Below, one piece after another: positions 49,332 through 58,860 of a stretch of DNA of 64,000 bases. A program made the translations under genes and the position numbers. The notes beneath the pieces were generated by a model. That model was given only the letters and a program-made list of their open reading frames with translations. It ran no database searches and had not been told where the DNA came from. This DNA is from Linepithema humile. Lineage: Eukaryota > Arthropoda > Insecta > Hymenoptera > Formicidae. The stretch is taken from positions 16,359,501 to 16,423,500 of the forward strand of contig NC_090134.1 in assembly GCF_040581485.1 (NCBI RefSeq), given 5' to 3'. Position 1 is the stretch's first letter. The number at the start of each line of letters is the position of its first letter.

Positions 49332-50223
49332 CGTAGGAAAAACGTTTCACGCGAGAAATATTCATCTCTTAAAAATGTTTCCGCGATACTTTTAGCCAAA
49401 TGCCTCATTTAATTCAATTAAAACCTTTTTTTACTCAGTTTTCCCATGCGACTGATTTTTTGATTACATCTCTTCGTGGCAGATCTTTTTGAGAATTTAT
49501 CAAGCATTCTTTATCATTTTTCCCAAGTTACATTTTCCATTAACTGATTGACCGCTATCGCGTATATCTTGTACATGGTTGGAACAACGAAAAGATAATA
49601 GCAAGTAGAATGATGAAAGAAAATTGAAAAACAGTCTTTCGTGAAATTTCCATAAATGAACGGTTCGCGTATTGATCTTAGTTGGTACAGAGGAAGTACA
49701 AATTATTATTGGGAAAGGAAACCGCTGACATCGAAATCCATTGTTGAGACAGCACAAAGACCCGATGTACGGATTTAAGCATTTTGAGTATTATCGCGGA
49801 AGGTCGTAAGTAATCTTGATGGTCTGCATGCATCTGTGCCCAATATTCCGGCGGCTGTCTTGGAGTCACCCTCTCGTGCCGCCCCTCGTACCGGCTGCCG
49901 TACGACAACTCACCTACGCGGAGAGAACTGATGACAAACGTTGCCATCTAAACAAAGGGCCTCACGGCATACGCTCACCAGACACGCAATTTCCGCGCGA
50001 CATGTAAATCGCTCGAAATGAATTTCTGCCAATCACGCACGTGTGCCAGCCGCGCGCGCGATCACGGAAGGTCCCGCGCGCACACTGCGTGGCGTATTTC
50101 CGAAAAAATGCATGCCCACCTAACGAAGCCTATAAAGCGATAAAAAAAATATATACATAACAGAGTGAAAGCCCTGAATTGTTGAAACAAAATTGCATTG
50201 CTTATCGATAAAAGCGTTCTTTT

Positions 50224-50430
50224 TTACTTTTCCCCTTTCGTCGTGTTTTCCGGATCATTGTTACATTCAAGATGAGCCATTTTATGATGTTGCCAATTCT
50301 TATTGCAAGTACGACAGAGATTCGTACGATAATCTGGCGGAATTTTCGCGCGATATGCGTTGCTTTCGATAGATTTGGTGACATTGATATATGCGTTATT
50401 TATCGCATTATTTTTCCACTCAATAATAAA
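50224..50430 (-). other. possible Cys/His-rich coding fragment
   Basis: A minus-strand open frame, which could be entered after an AG at about 50,417, ends ...YRTNLCRTCNKNWQHHKMAH then LECNND and a short polar tail before TAA. The CxxC, paired His and later Cys spacing resembles a small zinc-binding module and is unlike the surrounding chance ORFs. I do not recognise the family. It could be the terminal exon of an unfinished gene model or a fragment of a decayed gene or transposon. A second frame over the same DNA is Lys/Arg-rich and is not favoured. Confidence 0.25.
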
Positions 50431-50824
50431 ACAAAATTGCACTTTTAAAAAGTAAATCAGTTGTGCAGCTTCAAATGTGGAAGATTAATATTAATCTGTG
50501 TTCTGTATTAAATTCATCCGAGAAATTGAAGAAATTGACATATCTGTTTTACGTTCGCCGTAACGTCCACTTTTCTGTAATTTTTGCATTTACATTGTAT
50601 ATAGTACAATTTAATATTATTCAAGGAAAAGAACATTATACTCTCTCTCTTTCTCTTTCTCATTATAATCTAGTTTTAATGGATGCATTCATATTTTTTT
50701 CATTGCGTTTACGGAATCAAATATTTACTCGTATTAAAAATATCGCGCTTACTTTTGTATGAAATTCAAGATAAGAAAAGATAATTCAATGTACCATATT
50801 ATATATATAAGCATTAAACATCTC

Positions 50825-50830
50825 TTTATT
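50825..50830 (-). terminator. poly(A) signal of peptide gene A
   Basis: AATAAA on the minus strand about 145 bp after the stop codon, at the position matched in the other array members. Confidence 0.6.
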
Positions 50831-50974
50831 ACATATTACTTTTTTGGGGGATTTCAGGTGTTAGTTTGCCTTTTTAGTGCAGTAGGACTATAAGTGATGT
50901 GCTTGTGAAACATTCTGTGTTTTAGCATTTTAACTTCTATACGCAGCAATTGGTCTTTTCCATTTTTTTACACA

Positions 50975-51245
50975 TTAATTAAATTCTGGTGAAAATAGAA
51001 CATCCATAATTTCGCGCCTTCTTCTACCACTTGATGGAGGAACTGTTGTAGAAGTTGTAGACGTCCTACATCTTCCACGATATCCGCGTCTTCTATACCA
51101 CAATTGTTCCTTGGCGTAGGATAATATATCGTTATTATCGATGAATTTACGAATAAGCAATCAAGTTCAAGTTAAAACTTACAGATTCCTGAATCAAGGC
51201 GGCAACCACGACGAACACGATTAGGCACACTACTGTTAACTTCAT
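50975..51245 (-). CDS. secreted peptide precursor, array gene A (65 residues)
   Basis: Family unrecognised. Exon 1 (51,183-51,245) encodes 21 residues beginning MKLTVVCLIVFVVVAALIQ, a typical cleavable signal peptide with a positively charged start and hydrophobic core. It ends at donor GTAAGT. Exon 2 (50,975-51,109) starts after GCCAAG in the same phase and encodes a basic core (EQLWYRRRGYRGRCR), a Thr/Ser/Pro linker, SGRRRR and the tail EIMDVLFSPEFN. The single cysteine makes an internal disulfide impossible. The RRRR site after a Gly suggests proprotein-convertase cleavage and possible amidation. This is the most diverged intact member: its tail differs from the EIMDAPFLPAFE shared by four others. 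It lies at the downstream edge of the array. A role in venom, immunity, reproduction or signalling is possible but not shown. Confidence 0.7.
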
Positions 51246-51292
51246 ATTGCAATTTTGCACTTACACTGATTGTCAAACAATGCAGGAGTAGC

Positions 51293-51299
51293 ATTTATA
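51293..51299 (-). promoter_or_regulatory. TATA box of peptide gene A
   Basis: GGTATAAATGC on the minus strand about 50 bp upstream of the ATG. The same motif occurs at the equivalent place in all six array members. Confidence 0.65.
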
Positions 51300-51926
51300 C
51301 CAAATTGTTGATGATAATTTATTTTAAGCATTGACAATGAGTAATAATACCGTTTCGTTACTTCCGTAGCACACGTCAAGCACATACTGCGTAATAAAAG
51401 TAACTAATGATTTCACAAAGTGTCGGCATGTTCCACATTCTTTTGAGTACGTATCACTGATATAAAATTACTACTTGTGTGCAAAATTTTAAACAAATGT
51501 ACTTGAATAATTAGTCTTACAAAAAATACAACTTTCCGGAAAAAATGGCCTTTATATTCAAAATAGAATGGCATTAGTCATTTATGTTAAATTAAAATTA
51601 TCTTTGGAGTTATTTTTCAATTACTTTTGAATTATATTTTCTGAAATATTCACAAAATAATAAAATGGTAAATATTTAAAATAACACAATCAGGCTCGAT
51701 CATCTTGATTTACATATGTTATCAAGACTAGAGTATTGAGTAATGTTCTAAAGGTTTTATCCATCGTTCGTTGTTTATTGATCAATTATTAATAAAAAAT
51801 GTTTATAAAATGAAATGTAGTTTTCGAACACCACGTATATTTAATGTAACATATGTAACATATTTTATCTAAAAAGTTTGGGAATAATATTATTAAGTAT
51901 ATAGAAACATGAAACACACACATCTT

Positions 51927-51932
51927 TTTATT
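51927..51932 (-). terminator. poly(A) signal of pseudogene B
   Basis: AATAAA on the minus strand, about 140 bp beyond the former stop region, inside a 3' region clearly related to those of the other copies. Confidence 0.5.
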
Positions 51933-52074
51933 GCACACTACTTTATTCAGGAATTTCAGGTGTCAGTTTGTCTTTTTAGTGCAGTAGGACTACGTTTGAT
52001 GTGCTTGTGAAGCATTCTGTGTTTTAGCATTTTAGTATTACTTCTATACGCAGCAATTGGACTTTTTCATTTTT

Positions 52075-52374
52075 TCACACGTTAATTAACTGTCGGTATA
52101 AATAAAGCAACCATAATTTCACGTTTTCTTCTATCTCTATCAGCTGATGATGTTGCGTTGCGATAAGTATTGTTGCGTTGTTGCGTTTTCTGCTTTGTAT
52201 GGCATCGCATTGAAAGGAAAAACGAATTGTTCCTTTGTGTGCACAAAATAATACATCGTTGTTCTTCAAGAATTTATAAATAAGCGATTAAGTTCAAGAG
52301 TTAAGACTTATAGATTCCTGAACCAAGGTGGCAACCACGATTAGCACGATTAAACTCACTACTATTAACTTCAT
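52075..52374 (-). pseudogene. secreted peptide array gene B, pseudogene
   Basis: Exon 1 still encodes a signal-peptide-like stretch (MKLIVVSLIVLIVVATLVQ), but the intron donor is ATAAGT where the other copies have GTAAGT (changed base at 52,311). In the second exon the homologous frame after CACAAAG runs into a TGA, while the dibasic motif and the tail region (RRKREIMV...) are found in another frame, so at least one indel has occurred. The core contains CAACA/TTGCG-type repeats that may have caused the frameshift. TATA box and poly(A) signal survive. Best read as a dead member of the array. Confidence 0.75.
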
Positions 52375-52422
52375 GTTGCAATTTTTCACTTACAATGCTT
52401 GCTCTATAATGCAGCAGTAGCA

Positions 52423-52428
52423 TTTATA
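52423..52428 (-). promoter_or_regulatory. TATA box of pseudogene B
   Basis: TATAAA in the context GGTATAAATGC on the minus strand, about 50 bp upstream of the ATG, as in the intact copies. Confidence 0.55.
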
Positions 52429-52659
52429 CCGTACCGTGGAATGACGATCTATTTGTTGAGCATTGACAATGCATGGTACCGCATTTGTTTCACTATTTGC
52501 GTAGCACACGTCGATGTTGTTTAATGAGAATAATTAATGATTTCACAAAATAACGTCATCTTCCGCATTCTTAAGAGCACATCTATCATTGATATAAAAT
52601 TACTAAAGATATTAAACAAGTGTACGAGAACAATTGGTCTTACAAAAAATATAACTTTC

Positions 52660-52870
52660 CGGAAAAAACGAATGGTATACTAATTACAATAATACTATTT
52701 TTGGCTAGTAATATATCGAGAAAAACTTGATTTTAATATTAAAGATAAACTAAAAATACGTATGAAGTTAACTAACTGAGCTGAACATAGTATGTGTCTC
52801 ACGCATCATATTAAACTATTACGTCTATAAGAGAATTTTACTAATTTTCTTTGGAAAGTTTGAAAATAAT
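52660..52870. repeat. inter-gene repeat segment, four copies
   Basis: A segment of about 200-270 bp (with TTTTTGGCTAG, ATATATCGAGAAAAA and TTAATATTAAAGATAAACTA) recurs at about 52,660-52,870, 54,960-55,250, 56,100-56,350 and 58,370-58,680, each between two array genes. One copy gives a 70-codon plus-strand ORF at 54,959-55,171, but the others are interrupted, so it is not called as a gene. A further partial copy in inverted orientation lies outside the array near 61,080-61,200, which suggests a dispersed transposon fragment. Confidence 0.7.
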
Positions 52871-52904
52871 ATTATTGACTATATATATGTATTTTAAACA
52901 TTTC

Positions 52905-52910
52905 TTTATT
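52905..52910 (-). terminator. poly(A) signal of peptide gene C
   Basis: AATAAA on the minus strand about 150 bp after the stop, at the conserved family position. Confidence 0.6.
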
Positions 52911-53058
52911 GCAGACTATTTTTTTGAGGAATTTCAGATGTCAGTTTACCTTTTCAATGCAATGAGACTATAAGTTGTGTGCTTATGAAGCATTTTGTGT
53001 TTTAGCATTTTAACATTACTTTTATACGCAGCAATTGGTCTTTTTCATCTTTTACACG

Positions 53059-53399
53059 TTATTCAAATGCTGGTAAAAATGGAGCATCCATAATTTCGCG
53101 CCTTCTTCTAGTCGAATTACTCTCAGTTTTTGTTGGTGGTATTGCTGGTGGAGGCGTTGGTTTATCATGTCTACGATGACCAGGATATCCTCTAAACACC
53201 CAGTAGGATTTCTTTGCGGGATAATTAATCGTTATTATCGAAGAATTTACGTATAAGCAATCAAGTTTAAGTTAAAACTTACAGCCTGAACTCCAGTTAG
53301 AAATCCCGCCTGAAATCCCGTCTGAGCTCCCGCCTGAATTTCCGCCTGAACCGCGACAATCACGATTAGCACGATTAGGCACACCACTGGTAACTTCAT
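53059..53399 (-). CDS. secreted peptide precursor, array gene C (89 residues)
   Basis: Exon 1 (53,283-53,399) encodes a signal peptide (MKLPVVCLIVLIVIVAVQA) extended by an in-frame run of short imperfect repeats built on QAG/QTG (AEIQAGAQTGFQAGFLTGVQ). Donor GTAAGT; intron about 71 bp; exon 2 (53,059-53,211) starts after GCAAAG in phase 0 with KSYWVFRGYPGHRRHDKPTP, continues with a Pro/Thr-rich linker, then RRRR and the conserved tail EIMDAPFLPAFE. It has no cysteine outside the signal region, so it is not a disulfide-rich peptide. The exon-1 extension seems to have arisen by tandem expansion of an 11-15 bp motif containing TTCAGGCGGGA; gene D has a related but different expansion. Family and function unknown. 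Confidence 0.7.
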
Positions 53400-53445
53400 A
53401 TTGCAATCTTGCAGTTATTACTTGCTCTACAATGCAGCAGTGGTA

Positions 53446-53451
53446 TTTATA
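53446..53451 (-). promoter_or_regulatory. TATA box of peptide gene C
   Basis: TATAAA in the context GGTATAAATACC on the minus strand about 50 bp upstream of the ATG. The flanking GTACGGTATAAATACCACTG is shared with genes D and E. Confidence 0.65.
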
Positions 53452-54335
53452 CCGTACCGTAAAATGACGATCTATTTGTTCAGCATTGACAATGCATGGT
53501 ACCGCATCTGTTTCACTATTTGCGTAGCACACGCTGGTATTGTTTAATGAGAATAATTAACAATTTTACAAAATGACGTCATTTTCCGCATTCTTTCGAG
53601 CACATCTATCATTGTTATAAAATTACTACTTGTGTACGAAGATATTACACAAGTGCGCGAACAATTGGTCTTACAAGAAAAACAACTTTCCGGGGAAAAT
53701 GGTCTTTGCTATACATGTTCTAAAGATTTTAGTCGTCGCTCTCTGTTTATTAAAAAGTTATTAATAATTCAAATTGACGATTCAAATAAATATTCCTTTT
53801 ATTTTTTCCGCCTAGGAATTTCGAAGAACGGTTGTTATACTCTTGTCACGTAACAAATGTTTTCTTCTTACTTATGTTATGTTGTAGAAGTACTATAAAG
53901 TGTATAATTTTTTTTGCAAATTTCTGGCGTCTATATGATATTTTTCAAAATAGTGCTTATATCCATTAACGAATTCCGTACCATTATTATTTATTGATGA
54001 CTCAAGTGTAAGACTCTCGTTGTTCAGAACATTTTCGCAAGATATTTATATGTTTATATTTATTATGTTTGAATAAATAATTCTACGTACACATTCTATG
54101 TATTATACATACTAAAATGTACATACATGGTACTCGAAAAATATGTCCTATTTTACAAATTTCTTTGGTTAATATCTTTTTAATAAACATTGAGTGACGA
54201 CTAAGACTTTTAAAATATTACTCAGGACTATAGTTTTGATAACATATGTTAAGATCAAGATGATCGAGAAAGGGGGGGGAGGGAGAATTTGACAGTATTA
54301 TTTTAAATATTTATTTTTATTTTACATATTATATA

Positions 54336-54924
54336 CAGGGTAATTCCATATCTTATCGTATCATCCATTAATGGCAGGTTTCTAAAATCATTTGGAGATG
54401 AAAATCTTAATACCAAAATGTTGAAGCTACAATAGTATTTAAATGGAAAGGGTTTAAAGTTGACCAATCAGCTTGTCAAAACTTTACGCCCTCAGGCACG
54501 TTGCATATTGATTTTTATATTCTTACCATATGAGAAATGTCATTTATCTATGACACGCTTCACGTGAGAACTTTGACAGTTCGATGCGCATTGCGTTCTA
54601 ACGTCAATATTCTGAACAATTTTTAAGTTATTGTTATCACAATATTTGTCACAATTATTAACCACGTATAAAGAAGATAAGTTTATAAAGTCATTTCAAT
54701 AATAATACATAAATTATATCAATGTCGATCAATTAAAGTGATATCTAAGAGCACTTTCAATATGCGATGTTCCTGAACGTGCAAAGTTTTAACAAGTTGA
54801 TTAGTCAACTTTAAATCCTTTCCATTTGAAAATTATTGTAGCCTCGACATTTTGGTATTAAGATTTTTGTCACCAAATGACTTCAAAAATCTACCATTAA
54901 CTATTGATACAGTTGGACACCCTG
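54336..54924. mobile_element. non-autonomous DNA transposon with long inverted repeats, copy 1
   Basis: Begins CAGGGTAATTCC and ends GTTGGACACCCTG. The arms of about 170 bp (54,336-54,510 and 54,758-54,924) are inverted copies with scattered differences, sharing AATCTTAATACCAAAATGT. Both ends are flanked by TA, fitting a TA target-site duplication. The element is about 589 bp with no transposase. TA duplication suggests a Tc1/mariner-like group, but the CAGGGTGTCC-type end is shared by several insect families, so the superfamily is open. It lies in the C-D spacer. Confidence 0.75.
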
Positions 54925-55290
54925 TATAAATGTATATTGAATATGTAAAGAGAGAGAAGTGATAAAGTTCTATTCGCTCTCACATATGGAAATGATATAC
55001 CATACTAATTGCCATAATACTTTTTTTGGTCAGCAAATATATCGAGAAAAAATTGATTTTAATATTAAAGATAAACTAAAAATACGTATGAAGTTAACTA
55101 ATCGAACTGAACATAATATGTGTCTCATGCGTTATATTAAACTATTACCCCATAAGAGAAGATTCTTATAAATATGTTAAAAAATTGTCCGAACTTTTTT
55201 GGTCGTCTGATCATTGAATATTATAACTAATTTTGTTTGAAAAGTTGGAAAATAATATTATTGACCATATATATGCATTTTAAACATTTC

Positions 55291-55296
55291 TTTATT
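55291..55296 (-). terminator. poly(A) signal of peptide gene D
   Basis: AATAAA on the minus strand about 150 bp after the stop, family position. Confidence 0.6.
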
Positions 55297-55444
55297 ACAG
55301 ACTACCTTTTTCAGGAATTCCAGGTGTCAATTTATCTTTCCAGTGCAGTGGAACTACAAGTGGTGTGCTTGTGAAGCGTTTTGTGTTGTAACATTTTAAC
55401 ATTATCTCTATACGCAGCAATTGGTCTTTTTCATTTTTTACACG

Positions 55445-55510
55445 TTATTCAAATGCTGGTAAAAATGGAGCATCCATAATTTCGCGTTTTCTTCTATCCG
55501 GTACTGCTGC

Positions 55511-55541
<31 letters not shown>

Positions 55542-55811
55542 CTTCTTCTTCTTCTTCTACCTCTACGTCTATTTCTACGCATTGTACGATTACACTGGAA
55601 TAATGATTTTTTTACGCAGGATAATATATCGTTATTATCGAAGAATTTACAAATAAGCAATTAAGTTCAAGTTAAAACTTACAATGTGACTCTTCTGACA
55701 TTCCACCTGATTTTCCACCTGATTTTCCACCTGACCTTTCACCTGAATTTCCGCCTGAACCAAGGCGACAATCACGACTAGCAAGATTAGGCACACTACT
55801 GTTAACTTCAT
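55445..55811 (-). CDS. secreted peptide precursor, array gene D (92 residues), Arg/Thr-rich
   Basis: Exon 1 (55,683-55,811) encodes a signal peptide (MKLTVVCLILLVVIVALVQ) followed by QV-E-N type 4-residue repeats (QVKGQVENQVENQVECQ), from a 12-bp repeated unit. Donor GTAAGT. At the place where other copies have an AAAG acceptor this gene has no AG; the next good acceptor is ATTCCAG, making exon 2 55,445-55,594 with the phase preserved. Exon 2 encodes an arginine-rich block (two runs of 3 and 6 Arg), ten consecutive Thr, then DRRKR and the tail EIMDAPFLPAFE. Arg and Thr runs come from adjacent TTC and TTG microsatellites. Whether it is still functional is less certain than for E and F. Confidence 0.6.
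55511..55559. repeat. (TTG)n/(TTC)n trinucleotide repeats inside gene D
   Basis: About ten TGT units followed by about six TCT units on the plus strand. Read on the minus strand in the gene's frame they give the Thr and Arg runs, so repeat-length change alters the peptide in frame. Confidence 0.9.
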
Positions 55812-55859
55812 ATTGCAATCTTGCAGTTACTGTACTTGCTCTACAATGCAGCAGTGGTA

Positions 55860-55865
55860 TTTATA
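55860..55865 (-). promoter_or_regulatory. TATA box of peptide gene D
   Basis: TATAAA in GGTATAAATACC, minus strand, about 50 bp upstream of the ATG. Confidence 0.65.
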
Positions 55866-56394
55866 CCGTACCGTGGAATGACGATCTATTTGTTGAGCAT
55901 TGACAATGCATGGTACCGCATTTGTTTCACTATTTGCGTAGCACACGTCGATGTTGTTGAATGAGAATAATTAATGATTTCACAAAATAACGTCATCTTC
56001 CGCATTCTTAAGAGCACATCTATAATTGATATAAAATTACTAAAGATATTAAACAAGTGTATGGAGAACAATTGGTCTTACAAAAAATACAACTTTCTGG
56101 AAAAAACGAATGGTATACTAATTACAATAATACTATTTTTGGCTAGCAAATATATCGAGAAAAAATTGATTTTAATATTAAAGATAAACTAAAAATATGT
56201 ATGAAGTTAACTAATCGAGCTGAACATAGTATGTGTCTCATGCGTTATATTAAACTATTACGCCCATAAAAGAATTCTTATAAATATATTAAAAAGTCGT
56301 CCAAACTTTTTTGATCATTGAATATTATAATTAATTTTGTTTGAAAAGTTGGAAAATAATCTTATTGACCATATATTTGCATTTTAAACATTTC

Positions 56395-56400
56395 TTTATT
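56395..56400 (-). terminator. poly(A) signal of peptide gene E
   Basis: AATAAA on the minus strand about 150 bp after the stop, family position. Confidence 0.6.
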
Positions 56401-56548
56401 ACAAACTACCTTTTTCAAGAATTCTAGGTGTCAATTTATCTTTTCAGTGCAGTGGGACTACAAGTGGTGTGCTTGTGAAGCATTTTGTGTTTTAACATTT
56501 TAACATTATCTCTATACGCAGCAATTGGTCTTTTTCATCTTTTACACG

Positions 56549-56822
56549 TTATTCAAATGCTGGTAAAAATGGAGCATCCATAATTTCGCGTTTTCTTCTA
56601 CCCGTTGCTGCTGTTATTGATGTTGTTGCTGTTGTAGTCGTTTTATATCTGCATCTTCTACCGCGTTTTCTATACCAGAAGTGTTGTTCCTTTGCACAGA
56701 ATATATTGTTATTATCGGAGAATTTATGAATAAGCAATCAAGTTCAAGTTAAAACTTACAGATTGCTGAACCAAGGCGGCAACCACGATTAGCACGATTA
56801 GGCACACTACTGTTAACTTCAT
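56549..56822 (-). CDS. secreted peptide precursor, array gene E (67 residues)
   Basis: Exon 1 (56,760-56,822) encodes the signal peptide MKLTVVCLIVLIVVAALVQ plus two residues; donor GTAAGT; 70-bp intron; exon 2 (56,549-56,689) begins after GTGCAAAG in phase 0. The core is EQHFWYRKRGRRCRYK, strongly basic with one cysteine. A Thr/Ala/Ser linker, TGRRKR and the conserved tail EIMDAPFLPAFE follow. The Gly before RRKR would allow C-terminal amidation of the core peptide after convertase and carboxypeptidase processing. A lone cysteine could form a dimer. Gene E and its upstream spacer are the duplicate of gene C and its spacer, yet their cores differ almost completely. Confidence 0.75.
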
Positions 56823-56870
56823 ATTGCAATCTTGCAGTTACTGTACTTGCTCTACAATGCAGCAGTGGTA

Positions 56871-56876
56871 TTTATA
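56871..56876 (-). promoter_or_regulatory. TATA box of peptide gene E
   Basis: TATAAA in GGTATAAATACC, minus strand, about 50 bp upstream of the ATG. Confidence 0.65.
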
Positions 56877-57755
56877 CCGTACCGTGGAATGACGATCTAT
56901 TTGTTGAGCATTGACAATGCATGGTATCGCATCTGTTTCACTATTTGCGTAGCACACGTTGATATTGTTTAATGAGAATCATTAACAATTTCACAAAATG
57001 ACGTCATTTTCCGCATTCTTTCGAGCACATCTATCATTGTTATAAAAGTACTATTTGTGTACAAAGATATTACACAAGTGCGCGAACAATTGGTCTTACA
57101 AGAAAAACAACTTTCCGGGAAAAATGGTCTTTGCTATACATGTTCTAAAGATTTTAGTCGTCGCTCTTTGTTTATTAAAAAGTTATTAATAATCCAAATT
57201 GACGATTTAAATCAATATTCCTTTTATTTTTCCCGCCTAGGAATTTCGAAGAACGGTCGTTATACTCTTGTCACGTAACAAATGTTTTCTTCTTACTTAT
57301 GTTATGTTATAGAAGTACTATAAAGTGTATAATTTTTTTTGCAAATTTCTGGCGTCTATATGATATTTTTCAAAATAGTACTTATATCCATTAACGAATT
57401 CCATACCATTATTATTTATTGATGACTCAAGTGTAAGACTCTCGTTGTTCAGAACATTTTCGCAAGATATTTATATGTTTATATGTTTATATTTACTATG
57501 TTTGAATAAATAATTCTATGTACATTCTATGTACATACTAAAATGTACATACATGGTACTCGAAAAATATGTTCTATTTTGCAAATTTCTTTGGTTAATA
57601 TCTTTTTAATAAACAATGAGTGACGACTAAGACTTTTAGAATATTACTCAGGACTATAGTTTTGATAACATATGTTAAGATCAAGATGATCGAGAAAGGG
57701 GGGGGGAGAATTTGACAGTATTATTCTAAATATTTATTTTTATTTTACATATATA

Positions 57756-58341
57756 CAGGGTAATTCCATATCTATCGTATCATCCATTAATAGCAGATTT
57801 CTAAGATCATTTGGAGATAAAAATCTTAATACCAAAATGTTGAAGCTACAATAGTATTTAAATGGAAAGAATTTAAAGTTGACCAATCAACTTGTCAAAA
57901 CTTTACGTCCTCAGGCACGTCGCATATTGATTTTTATATTCTTACCATATGAAAAATGTCATTTATCTATGACACGCTTCACGTGAGAACTTTGACAGTT
58001 CGATGCGCATTGCGTTCTAACGTCAATTCTAAACAATTTTTAAGTTATTGTTATCATGATATTTGTCACAATTATTAACCACGTATAAAGAAGATAAGTT
58101 TATAAAGTAATTTCAATAATAATACATAAATTATATCAATGTTGATCAATTAAAGTGATATCTAAGAGCACTTTCAATATGCGATGTTCCTGAGCGTGCA
58201 AAGTTTTAACAAGCTGATTAGTCAACTTTAAACCCTTTCCATTTAAAAACTATTGTAGCTTCGACATTTTGGTATTAAGATTTTCGTCTCCAAATGACTT
58301 CCGAAATTTACCATTAACTATTGATACGGTTGGACACCCTA
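57756..58341. mobile_element. non-autonomous DNA transposon with long inverted repeats, copy 2
   Basis: Same element as at 54,336-54,924, in the same orientation and at the same relative place in the E-F spacer, with the last base of its right end changed (CCCTA instead of CCCTG). Flanking spacer sequence is also near-identical, so this copy came with the segmental duplication and is not an independent insertion. Confidence 0.75.
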
Positions 58342-58706
58342 TATAAATGTATATTGAATATGTAAAGAGAGAGAAGCGATAAAATTCTATTCGCTCTCAC
58401 ATATGGAAATGGTATATCACACTAATTGCAATAATACTTTTTTTGGCTAGCAAATATATCGAAGAAAAACTTGATTTTAATATTAAAGACAAACTAAAAA
58501 TACGTATAAAGTTAACTAATCGAACTTGAACATAATGTGTCTCATGCGTTATATTAAACTATTACGCCCATAAGAGAATTCTTATAAATATGTTAAAAAA
58601 TCGTCCGAACTTTTTTGGTCGTCCGATCATTGAAAATTATAACTAATTTTGTTTGAAAAGTTGGAAAATAATATTATTGACCATATATATGCATTTTAAA
58701 CATTTC

Positions 58707-58712
58707 TTTATT
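58707..58712 (-). terminator. poly(A) signal of peptide gene F
   Basis: AATAAA on the minus strand about 150 bp after the stop, family position. Confidence 0.6.
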
Positions 58713-58860
58713 ACAGACTACCTTTTTCAGGAATTCCAGGTGTCAATTTATCTTTTCAGTGCAGTGGAACTACAAGTGGTGTGCTTGTGAAACATTTTGT
58801 GTTTTAACATTTTAACATTATCTCTATACGCAGCAATTGGTCTTTTTCATCTTTTACACG

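Larger units (their letters stand above)
46276..50200. other. mostly non-coding, possible bidirectional promoter at about 47,470-48,200
   Basis: AT-rich to about 47,400, then CpG-rich from about 47,470 to 47,960 between two candidate first exons pointing away from each other, then mixed sequence. A TATA-like GTATATAAAGAC near 46,643 (plus strand) and a possible mariner-type end (GGGGTCCCAAAAAGTGTAGT) near 46,791 are visible but isolated. ORFs at 47,535-47,843, 49,050-49,412 and 49,678-49,947 show no domain. A CA/CATA repeat lies at 49,293-49,331. Confidence 0.35.

Noticed and set aside
49261..49340. CA/CATA repeat considered as CRISPR-like or telomeric repeat
   Set aside because: Simple di- and tetranucleotide microsatellite with no spacers and no TTAGG units.
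53632..53853. Near-identical 73-codon plus-strand ORFs here and at 57,057-57,278
   Set aside because: Their similarity follows from the segmental duplication; related upstream sequence of the other array genes is not open, and the frame shows no signal or domain.
54959..55171. 70-codon plus-strand ORF in the inter-gene repeat
   Set aside because: The three other copies of the segment are interrupted or shortened in this frame, so it looks like non-coding repeat DNA.
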